Assembly (NCBI GenBank): GCA_964637345.1
Contig: CAZWTD010000001.1
Span: forward strand, 1-64,000
Length of the DNA: 64,000 nucleotides
From: CAZWTD01 sp964637345
Lineage (GTDB): Bacteria; Patescibacteriota; Patescibacteriia; HK-STAS-PATE-3
Direction of reading: 5' to 3'
This document shows positions 47,807 to 55,598 of this stretch, in pieces. The notes beneath the pieces were generated by a model that made no database searches, was not told the origin of the DNA, and worked only from the letters and a program-made list of their open reading frames with translations. Numbering within the stretch: position 1 is the first letter of the stretch; each line of letters starts with the position of its first letter. The position numbers and the translations under genes were made by a program.

Positions 47807-48945
47807 AGCGTGTCGGAATTATCACCTACCAAGCTTTTCCGCGAGGTGAAGGTGGGGGAACGCGCTATGCAGCTACCTTAGCCCGTTGGGCGTCTACAGC
47901 TGGGTACGCAGTAACACTTATTGCCCGCTCTCCTGATGCGTCTGAACATTGTAGTCGCGTCGACAATATAGATATCGTTGAACTTGGCGGCTTTCGAATC
48001 CGCTCGCTCCCGAGCGCCCGGTTTATTGATCGCGATTTCTTTTTTGCGAAGGCGATTCGTCGGTATCTCAGTCGCGAGGGTCCGGAATTTGATCTTCTTC
48101 ATACGATCATTCCTGATACGTTTCGGGCAATACCAAGGAACTTGCGCAGCCGAACAATCGTTTCAGTTATTGAAGATTTTTGGACGCCGAAAATATTTTG
48201 GGCGAGCCGTTTTCTCAACCGTTTCCAACAAGCTCAAGCCGTTTTGGCAACGCGAGAAGCGGGACTTGTCACACTTCCAAGTCAGACGGCGTTCGATTTT
48301 TTCCGTGAGCACCTTCGGGCGGACCCGCATCGGCTGCGCCTTATTTATGATTTTGTCGATGAGTCGATTTTTCCAACCGAGGGATCTACGGTTCTTTCCG
48401 AAACCCCGCGTCTCTTTGTCCCGCAGCGGGCCGTGGCCCAGAAAAAGGTTGATACCGCTATCCGTGCGTTCCTTGAACTTCGGCAAGGTTGGCCGAGGCT
48501 GCGTTTAGCGATCGCCGGGGGAGGACCATTAGTGCCACGTCTCAAAAAATTGTCCAAGCGACTAGGCTGCGCTGACGGAATAGAGTGGCTCGGCGTTGTT
48601 CCGTTTTTACAGATGCAAGAGCAGTACCGCTCTTCTGACGTTGTGATTATTACGTCTGCTTCGGAAGGTGCTCAGCCGTCGCCAACAGCTGCCGAGGCAA
48701 TGGCCTGCGGGCGCCCGGTGATCATGACTGACGTTTGTGATACCGACCGAGTGTTTCAAGACTGCGTGCCCCAATATCAACCCGGAGACGTCCAAGGCCT
48801 CGTCCGTTGTACGGAAAAAATATTAGGAGATTACCAAGCTTCGCTCAAGCAGGCAGCTATTGCCCGGGAGCGGATTCTTAGGCGGTTTTCCCTGCACGAG
48901 TTTCTTGGGCGGGTTGATGACGCGTATCGACTACTCGCCAGTTGA
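47803..48945 (+). CDS. GT4 glycosyltransferase
   Basis: 380 residues. MKRVGIITYQAFPRGEGGGTRYAATLARWA, SVIEDFWTPKIFWASRFLNRFQQAQAVLA, LFVPQRAVAQKKVDTAIRAFLEL, LRLAIAGGGPLVPRLKKLSKRLG, WLGVVPFLQMQEQYRSSDVVIITSASEGAQPSPTAAEAMACGRPVIMTD. The donor site is atypical (EGAQPSPTAAEAMA). It starts at the stop of the kinase (ATGA) and its 3' end overlaps the convergent flippase by 15 bases. Confidence 0.85.
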   Translation: MKRVGIITYQAFPRGEGGGTRYAATLARWASTAGYAVTLIARSPDASEHCSRVDNIDIVELGGFRIRSLPSARFIDRDFFFAKAIRRYLSREGPEFDLLHTIIPDTFRAIPRNLRSRTIVSVIEDFWTPKIFWASRFLNRFQQAQAVLATREAGLVTLPSQTAFDFFREHLRADPHRLRLIYDFVDESIFPTEGSTVLSETPRLFVPQRAVAQKKVDTAIRAFLELRQGWPRLRLAIAGGGPLVPRLKKLSKRLGCADGIEWLGVVPFLQMQEQYRSSDVVIITSASEGAQPSPTAAEAMACGRPVIMTDVCDTDRVFQDCVPQYQPGDVQGLVRCTEKILGDYQASLKQAAIARERILRRFSLHEFLGRVDDAYRLLAS

Positions 48946-50394
48946 GGTCTCCGAAGGGGGCACTTCAGTAGCTTTTGAACGCCCGACTAAGGCTCGAAGC
49001 CGGTTGAGGTCTTTTGGGAGTATCTCTCGGAACAGCCAAAGGAAGGCGAGGTAGACGAGTCCTCCTCCCAATAACTGGGCGAAGAGCCAGAGAGAATGAA
49101 TGTGGAACACGACCGTCAGTCCAGACAGTATTGCAGCTAGTAGGGCGTTTCGCGCGCTGCGCCAGTCGATGAGCAGAACGCGTTCGCGATGAATGAAGAG
49201 AATAGAAACGAGTAACCCTAAGGCGCTGGAGAGTGTTGATGAGGATGCTGCGCCAAGTATTCCGAAGCGTGGGATAAGGAGCAAATTCAGGGCGAGGTTC
49301 AGGGCGATCATGCCGATCGTAATCCACGCGACTCGGGCTGGATTCGATAAGCCAACAAGGATCGTTGTGTAAATTTGGAAGAAGACGAGCATGCCGACGC
49401 TGCCGAGGAGAATAATTAAGGATGAACTGGCTCCGGCGTAGGCCTGACCGAACAGTAACGGAAGAAGCGCGCCCGCTGTTAATCCGACAAGTACAACCAG
49501 AGGGAGGAGAAGGAGGAGGGCATAACGATTTACCTCTCGGACAATTCGTTGCAGCTCAGGGAAGGCTGATTGCTTCAGGTAGGCAACGGTAGGCAGAAGC
49601 GTTAAGAGGAGTCCCGTGAAGAGGTAGAAGGGCATTCGAGCGAGCGTTGTCGAAGCGACGTACCAGCCGACACGCGGATCGGTTCCGAGGAGGTGCTTTA
49701 CGAGAAAGACATCCAGGTTGATAAAAAGCGGGAAGATGATGAGATAAATTGTGAGCGAAAGAGCGTACCCATAAAAACGTCGAGCTGGAATTTTTTCGGT
49801 GTGTTCAATCGGGCGTACGTAATGCCATCCGTAGAGCGCGCCAGCAAATGAGGAAAGAAGATAGGCGACGAGAATCGTCGATGGTTGGGCGTGTAGAACG
49901 AGAGCAATGACTATCAAAAGAAATTTGACAACGGCGATGACAATTTTTACTTTGGCCACAGAGGAAAATTCGCGTTGTCCCGAGAGAATTCCTTGCAAGA
50001 GTCCGCGGGCGCTGTAGAAGGGGAGAATGATAGCGACAACCCGCAGGAGCGAGGTCATCGCCTCGTCGCCAAACCATCTGGCGATATTGGGGGCAAACAC
50101 CCAAAGCGGCATCGCAACGACGACAAAAAGGAGCAGCTGAGCTATTGAGGAATGTCGAATGAGGTTGCGCCCGGCTTGGGGCTGTTCAGCAATAAATTTT
50201 GAAAGTGACTGCGAAAGGCCGGTGATGACGACAAACTCAACGATGTTTAAAATATAGACCGCAACGCCAAAAGTACCGTATTCGGTTGGGGTCAAGCTGC
50301 GGCCAATGAGAATCTGTGCGATATAACCAATAGCCAAAAAGATAAGATTTGAAATACTCATCCAGGCCGTTCCTCGTAGGAATTGGCTCTTCAT
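48931..50394 (-). CDS. Polysaccharide flippase (Wzx/MATE-like, MOP superfamily)
   Basis: 487 residues with about 14 hydrophobic helices. The N-terminus FLRGTAWMSISNLIFLAIGYIAQILIGRSLTPTEYGTFGVAVYILNIVEF is the standard start of Polysacc_synt proteins; RWFGDEAMTSLLRVVAI and NLALNLLLIPRFGILGAASSSTLS are the other family stretches. It moves lipid-linked glycan units across the membrane. It overlaps the upstream GT-C gene by 4 bases, so these two are one minus-strand operon. Confidence 0.9.
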   Translation of the reverse strand: MKSQFLRGTAWMSISNLIFLAIGYIAQILIGRSLTPTEYGTFGVAVYILNIVEFVVITGLSQSLSKFIAEQPQAGRNLIRHSSIAQLLLFVVVAMPLWVFAPNIARWFGDEAMTSLLRVVAIILPFYSARGLLQGILSGQREFSSVAKVKIVIAVVKFLLIVIALVLHAQPSTILVAYLLSSFAGALYGWHYVRPIEHTEKIPARRFYGYALSLTIYLIIFPLFINLDVFLVKHLLGTDPRVGWYVASTTLARMPFYLFTGLLLTLLPTVAYLKQSAFPELQRIVREVNRYALLLLLPLVVLVGLTAGALLPLLFGQAYAGASSSLIILLGSVGMLVFFQIYTTILVGLSNPARVAWITIGMIALNLALNLLLIPRFGILGAASSSTLSSALGLLVSILFIHRERVLLIDWRSARNALLAAILSGLTVVFHIHSLWLFAQLLGGGLVYLAFLWLFREILPKDLNRLRALVGRSKATEVPPSETSTGE

Positions 50395-52094
50395 TGTTGG
50401 GTTGGGTCAGTGGACGGATTTTTTGGTTCTTTGAGAATAGAGTACAGCCGGACCGAGGTTCCAGAAGGGCGAGCCACTGAGTAGAGAAGCGAGAAGAAGC
50501 GTTGGCCCTCGGGGGTATCAATTGTTTGATTCAGTCCCGTTGGAAGAATAGAGTCGTACAGTCCATTTGTTAGCGTTTGCTCCTCGTCGATAAGAAGATA
50601 TTCGACAGGGTAGTGTCGAAAAAGCTGATAAGAATATTCCGGGCTCGAGGAATCATAGGCCTCAGGTAGGAGAGCCCCGCCTCCTTCTGAAATCCAAAAC
50701 CTCGATCGGCCTCCGTACTTCACGATATTTGTTCCTGCCGAAATAATGATAGCGTCAGCCGGTAGCTGGTCCTGAATGTAGGCACCAAGTGATTGATAGG
50801 CCTTCACCGATTCTGGTTTTTGACGACCAGCGTTTTTAAAGGTAAGGGTATGCAAATTTCGTTCAAAGGAAATGAGGGATATGACTGTGACACTGCAAAG
50901 AATAAAGGGACGAAGAATTCGGCCCCGGTTGCGAAGCCAGTCTGAAATAGTAATCAGTCCTGATCCGAATAATATTCCAATGAGCGCGATTCCGAGAACA
51001 TGGTATTGCCAAAGAGAAGAGTGGGTCACCTGCGCAAAAAGAATATTAATGCAGAGGCTTGCGAAAAGGATAACCCCCGTGAGGCGTTGTTCTCGTAAAA
51101 TGCGAATGAGTCCAGCCAAACAGATAAACAGTCCGAGTACGAACAGCCATCGGTAGGCGCCGAACACATCATCTGACGTATCATAGGTAAAAGGAAAGGC
51201 GAAGAAGGCAGCTGTCGTATGGACGAGGGATTGATTGGGGGTCCGGTAGCCAATTCGACCGCGGAGCACGTCGGCGGCGGCCTGGTCGGCCGGGTATTTA
51301 TTATCGATTAGTTTTTCAATTAAGGGGATCTTATCAAGAATTCCGGAGGTTCCCGCGCCGGGGACGTAACCAATCGTTCCGTTTCGTTTCAAATGCTCAA
51401 TTTGAAAGGGAAGCGTGATGAGTAGCGCGACCGCCAGAATAGCGCTCGCCGTAAGAAAAAAACGGACTCGAGCACGAATGAGTCCAGGAATGAAGAGGCA
51501 GAGTAGGATCAAAACAAAAAGAAGGGGAGCGAGGAGAATCCCTTGCTGCTTAATACTCATTGCTAAACCGGTGCTGATGGCGGTTAGAAACGCCCAACGT
51601 AGTTTTTTTGTTTCAAGCCAGAGGAGAAAAAAGGCTAGCGCTCCGAGTGAAACCGCAAGCAGCGGCTGTTCGAGTGAAGGAGTGAGGGCGAAGCGTCGGA
51701 GATTAAGAAGGCTCGCCGCCATTGCCCCTAAGAACGCCATCCGAAGGTTGAGACGCGACAGAATCGAGAAGGCAGCCAAAGCCGTTAATGCCGCGAAGAA
51801 AGGAGACGAGAGCTGAAGGGCAACCGACCCAATCCGGGTTAATAGACCATAAAAAAAGTAGGCCGTCTCCGGGTAATTGATTGGCGCGTAGACCGGTGCG
51901 CCGTCAGCTGAAAAGGACATGACAAAATCAGTATTTTCTTTTATCGGCCAGCCTTGCGAGGCTACTTGGCGGGCGATGAGTTCATGATATTGCCCATCCC
52001 CATGAATCGGCGTTGAAAAAACATATATCGCCGTAATGAGAAAAACGAGTCCGGCGATTCCGATGCGGAGAACGGCGTAGCGTTGATTCACCAT
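50391..52094 (-). CDS. GT-C type membrane glycosyltransferase-like protein (567 aa)
   Basis: About 11 helices in the first 430 residues, then an outer soluble part. The first outer loop reads STPIHGDGQYHELIARQVASQGWP, with acidic residues where GT-C enzymes (ArnT/PMT type) hold the metal-binding Asp. The C-terminal domain includes DQLPADAIIISAGTNIVKYGG and YPVEYLLIDEEQ, typical of the fold's tail. It would use a polyprenyl-phosphate sugar as donor. First gene of the minus operon with the flippase. Confidence 0.75.
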   Translation of the reverse strand: MVNQRYAVLRIGIAGLVFLITAIYVFSTPIHGDGQYHELIARQVASQGWPIKENTDFVMSFSADGAPVYAPINYPETAYFFYGLLTRIGSVALQLSSPFFAALTALAAFSILSRLNLRMAFLGAMAASLLNLRRFALTPSLEQPLLAVSLGALAFFLLWLETKKLRWAFLTAISTGLAMSIKQQGILLAPLLFVLILLCLFIPGLIRARVRFFLTASAILAVALLITLPFQIEHLKRNGTIGYVPGAGTSGILDKIPLIEKLIDNKYPADQAAADVLRGRIGYRTPNQSLVHTTAAFFAFPFTYDTSDDVFGAYRWLFVLGLFICLAGLIRILREQRLTGVILFASLCINILFAQVTHSSLWQYHVLGIALIGILFGSGLITISDWLRNRGRILRPFILCSVTVISLISFERNLHTLTFKNAGRQKPESVKAYQSLGAYIQDQLPADAIIISAGTNIVKYGGRSRFWISEGGGALLPEAYDSSSPEYSYQLFRHYPVEYLLIDEEQTLTNGLYDSILPTGLNQTIDTPEGQRFFSLLYSVARPSGTSVRLYSILKEPKNPSTDPTQQ

Positions 52095-52133
52095 GAGTAG
52101 TCGGAGGCCCTTCCATCACTCATAAACCGCCTC

Positions 52134-52162
52134 ATCATACTGGTTTTTGTCGCTTGACGCAA
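52134..52162 (-). promoter_or_regulatory. Promoter of the GT-C/flippase operon
   Basis: Minus strand TTGCGT (52162-52157), 17 bases, TATGAT (52139-52134). Confidence 0.65.
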
Positions 52163-52167
52163 CTTCG

Positions 52168-52196
52168 TTGACGGGCACACATACGCTTGTTATGCT
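52168..52196 (+). promoter_or_regulatory. Promoter of the 52206-55598 operon
   Basis: TTGACG (52168-52173), 17 bases, TATGCT (52191-52196). Predicted transcript start about 52203, three bases before the ATG. The two divergent -35 boxes are 5 bases apart. Confidence 0.7.
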
Positions 52197-52205
52197 CGAA
52201 GAGCT

Positions 52206-52586
52206 ATGATCATGCATCAACCTCAAAAACAAGCTCATTGGCGCGCTCTCGTACTTGAGGCTTTTCTCTCACTCTTTGTGGTCACCGCCCTGTTGACATG
52301 TGCGGAATACGCCTGGCCGGGTTCGGTATCGCGTTTTCTTTCTACGAGTATATTCCCGATTTTGACAACCTTTTTGGGGTTGATTGTGGTTATTCTCGAT
52401 ACGAAGGTTGAGGACGGTCCGATGTCGCGCTTTATGGTTTTGCCCGTGATTCTAGGAGGGCTTGTCCTTTTTCTTATTTCTGATCTGTCCCTTTTGGGTC
52501 GCGTTCTTTTTGGACTAGGTTACGTCCTTCTGATTTGCGCGACGCTCTATCCAAAAGTCATCGGTTTTCGCGAAGTTGATGAATAG
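52206..52586 (+). CDS. Small polytopic membrane protein (126 aa)
   Basis: Four hydrophobic segments (about 17-35, 46-64, 77-92, 95-113) with short loops and charged ends (MHQPQKQAHW, GFREVDE). No motif recognised. It is the first gene of a three-gene operon, and its stop lies inside the start of the next gene. Likely near-leaderless. Confidence 0.6.
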   Translation: MIMHQPQKQAHWRALVLEAFLSLFVVTALLTCAEYAWPGSVSRFLSTSIFPILTTFLGLIVVILDTKVEDGPMSRFMVLPVILGGLVLFLISDLSLLGRVLFGLGYVLLICATLYPKVIGFREVDE

Positions 52587-54159
52587 TCGCCAGGATCGTC
52601 TCTTTCTTGTTTGTGTGCTCTGTATATTTTTTTTGCTAACCGCTAGTTCGGGACTCTTTGGACGGGTGTTCACCTCTCCTGATGAGGTTGCCAATGCGAC
52701 GAGTGCATTGAAATTTGTTCAGACCGGAAGCTTTTCCTTCGGCGCCCTTCTGCCGGGTGATGACATCGGAATTCTCCATCCCCGGAGTATCCAAACCGTT
52801 CACGGAAGTTATGTGCCCTTAAGCTATCTCGGATATCCCCTCCTGCTCGGGAGCGTAGGTTTTGTTTTTGGTGAGCTTGGCATCCGTTTGCTCGTCCCAG
52901 TTCTGATGACGCTTGCCCTTTTCGCGTACTACCAGATTGTTCAAGATTTTTTTCCCCGACGAGTAGCTGTGATGAGCCTACTATTAGCAGCGAGTTTTCC
53001 GAGTTTACTGTTCTTTACCTACAAGGCATTTTGGCATAACGCCGCCTTTACGGCTTTATTCATACTCGCTCTCTACAGTCTTCGGGCAGCCAGCCGATCG
53101 AAACATCTTTGGAAGACAGCTGGGTTTGGAGTCTGCTTAGCGCTAGCAGGAATGATTCGGCCTAATGAAGCAGTTTGGCTTCTGCCATTTTTTGGAATTG
53201 TCGCGATTAATTCGCGCTATCGAATCGGAATGCTTCGACTGGGACTTGCGGCTGCGTGCGCACTCATCGTCCTTCTGCCAATGTTTATCTATAACGCGAA
53301 CACTTTCGGCAGCCCCCTCTCCTTCGGATATACAATTGCGATCGAACAGAATCTTACTTCAGGGCAAGGGTCCTCTTTTCTACCAGCGCTTCGTCGCTTA
53401 TTCCTTCCGGCCCGTCCGTCGTTTGAGCATTACCAAGTGGCCACCGAGTGGTATACCTTGCGTCAAATCCCTTTACATCTCGTCTTTTTCCTCCTCGGCG
53501 CCTTCGCATTTTCTCTTCGAAAAAGAACAATCTCGTTCCGGTCAGTTCTTGCTGTTGGCCTAGTTCCGCTCTGGCTTTGGTTCTATTATTTTGGAACCGT
53601 TTATTATGGATATCCGTCTAATGCCGCGGAACCAACAATCGGCGCGTCTTATCCTAGGTATTTTTTGCCCGGAATGTTTTTTCTCATGCCGTTGGTCGGA
53701 CTCGGGATCACGAGTGTCGGGCAAGCATTGAGGAGCGAGCGGGCCCAGAAATTGATTCTTTGGGTAACGACCGGTAGTCTTGTTGTTGGTAGTGTTCTCT
53801 TGTTTCTCTTTGATCGCGACTCGGGAATGGTAAAATTTTTACGCGAGGATGTTCCTGAGCGCGTACAAGCGAGGCGTGATCTATCGCAAGTTCCGCTCGA
53901 TGCAGTATTGATCGCTGGAAGGAAAGATAAGATATTTTACCCGGACCGCGAACGTGTTCTCGGATATACGGATCTCTCACAACGGCAACTATCCGCACTT
54001 GGTTCACTCCTCGGACGGTATGAAATATATTACAATGATGCAAGTGGCCGGGACGCTCCTACCTGGGAGGCCGAAGCGAAGAAATTCGGATATGAACTTG
54101 AGCGTGTTGGTCAGATTGGTCCTGATCCGTTGTATCATTTTGTGAAAGACGAATTATGA
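52579..54159 (+). CDS. GT-C/GT39-like membrane glycosyltransferase (526 aa)
   Basis: ATG 52579 overlaps the preceding stop. The first outer loop FTSPDEVANATSALKFVQTGSF has the Asp-Glu pair typical of GT39/ArnT active sites. About 11 helices follow, with FWHNAAFTALFILALYSLRAASRSKHLWKTAGFGVCLALAGMIRPNEAVW (the RPN segment is common in this class), and a short outer C-terminal part. Expected role: transfer of a sugar from a polyprenyl-phosphate donor on the outer face. Confidence 0.75.
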   Translation: MNSRQDRLFLVCVLCIFFLLTASSGLFGRVFTSPDEVANATSALKFVQTGSFSFGALLPGDDIGILHPRSIQTVHGSYVPLSYLGYPLLLGSVGFVFGELGIRLLVPVLMTLALFAYYQIVQDFFPRRVAVMSLLLAASFPSLLFFTYKAFWHNAAFTALFILALYSLRAASRSKHLWKTAGFGVCLALAGMIRPNEAVWLLPFFGIVAINSRYRIGMLRLGLAAACALIVLLPMFIYNANTFGSPLSFGYTIAIEQNLTSGQGSSFLPALRRLFLPARPSFEHYQVATEWYTLRQIPLHLVFFLLGAFAFSLRKRTISFRSVLAVGLVPLWLWFYYFGTVYYGYPSNAAEPTIGASYPRYFLPGMFFLMPLVGLGITSVGQALRSERAQKLILWVTTGSLVVGSVLLFLFDRDSGMVKFLREDVPERVQARRDLSQVPLDAVLIAGRKDKIFYPDRERVLGYTDLSQRQLSALGSLLGRYEIYYNDASGRDAPTWEAEAKKFGYELERVGQIGPDPLYHFVKDEL

Positions 54160-55598
54160 AGCTTACTATTATTGGACCCAGAGTTATTGTCTGGTTAGTA
54201 CCGATTATTGTACTCGGCTGGGTAGTAAGTAAAAACATCGTCCCATCTGGAATTGCTACCCTTCATTATGAACAAGGGCAAACTAAAAATTACCTTTCTG
54301 GTTTTGAAAATTCGCTACAATACGGTCCGGTGTTTCATGAACAAGGAAAAAAGTGGCGCGCTCCTCTTGGGCCAAGTGCTTCGATGTATTTTCAACCATG
54401 GAAAGGTTTTCGCGAGATACAGGCTTCACTTGCATTGAAGAATCCCACAAGCCGGATTTTTGCTGATCTTGCCTACCTTCCCTCACTTGAGCCAAAGCGA
54501 CTAACTCTGTTTTTACCAGAACTGGAAGCCTATCGTGACTGGACGAGTATTGAGAGCGACGGGTATGTCCTCCTTCAGCGAGAGGCTCAGTATTCCTCAA
54601 TCCGCGATTTTCTTGCTTCACCGCCGGAGTCAAAAACCTATAGCGCGTACAATGTGAACGTTGGTGATTTTTCTCCTACCGCCAATTCTTTTGGGGAGCG
54701 CGAGGTTCCGGTCGATCAATGGTTCCGAGGGACTGTGACGCTTCGGGTCTATTTGCCGGAAGCTGATCAAGCGCTTCGGTTTACGGTTAAAAAACATGAC
54801 TTGAACAAGTTAGCTGGTCCTGATCGAATGTCTGTACTTGTTTACGATAATCAAGGCGTTCGTGTTCATGCACAGACCATCGACGATGATGGTTCAAGCG
54901 ATGTCGACGGACTCACGAAGGGCGATCAGGTACTAAGCGTTGTCCTTAATAGTCTTACTTCGGGTGAGTATACAATTACCCTTGCGGCGAACGATGAAGT
55001 TATTTCAACGGTCTCGTTGAATCAGCAAAATGTTGTTGTGTTAGCGCCAGTTCGTCCGTATGCTACACCGGAAAGCCCGACCGAAATAATACTGCCAGGA
55101 CAAGTTCGTATGATTCGGAACCTCGGGGGAGATACCCAAGTCGTTCAGGATAAAGGAGAGACAATTAACCTTGCTTCAAATGGGTATTATGAGGCCTTTG
55201 TTGATCGGACCGAAGGTACAGTTGAATTGTCGTCTCCTAATTTAGAAATTCTCTCTGATCTAGGGATTAGGCCACAAGGTTTTCATGACTACAGGAACTC
55301 ATCAGCCCTGCCTCTTTTGCCACGGTCTGAAGCCGATCGTTTAGGAGTTCAGTACATTCTCGCTCACTACCAAATGCCAAAACCCCTCGAGGGGCAGAGT
55401 TACGCGGTTCGCGCAACACTACAAACCAAAGACTTCATTCGTTTCCGCGAAGGGTATCTTTTCACCCCCATCACGTTCGCCAGTCCTTCTTTGCCGGCAG
55501 TTGGGAGCGTTGACCTTCGCCTGGTTGATGACCCCTTACGCTTTTCAGAAGTAATTCGGATCATTACGTCTCGATTACGATCAAGTCTTTCTTACTAG
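54156..55598 (+). CDS. Exported protein anchored by an N-terminal helix (480 aa)
   Basis: One N-terminal membrane helix (about 8-27, PRVIVWLVPIIVLGWVV) then a large beta-rich outer region, with sections such as GTVTLRVYLPEADQALRFTVKKHDLN, DQVLSVVLNSLTSGEYTITLAANDE and FVDRTEGTVELSSPNLE. No enzyme motif is recognised. ATGA overlap with the GT-C gene before it suggests that it assists or is modified by that enzyme. It meets the next, convergent gene with a 4-base overlap. Confidence 0.6.
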   Translation: MKLTIIGPRVIVWLVPIIVLGWVVSKNIVPSGIATLHYEQGQTKNYLSGFENSLQYGPVFHEQGKKWRAPLGPSASMYFQPWKGFREIQASLALKNPTSRIFADLAYLPSLEPKRLTLFLPELEAYRDWTSIESDGYVLLQREAQYSSIRDFLASPPESKTYSAYNVNVGDFSPTANSFGEREVPVDQWFRGTVTLRVYLPEADQALRFTVKKHDLNKLAGPDRMSVLVYDNQGVRVHAQTIDDDGSSDVDGLTKGDQVLSVVLNSLTSGEYTITLAANDEVISTVSLNQQNVVVLAPVRPYATPESPTEIILPGQVRMIRNLGGDTQVVQDKGETINLASNGYYEAFVDRTEGTVELSSPNLEILSDLGIRPQGFHDYRNSSALPLLPRSEADRLGVQYILAHYQMPKPLEGQSYAVRATLQTKDFIRFREGYLFTPITFASPSLPAVGSVDLRLVDDPLRFSEVIRIITSRLRSSLSY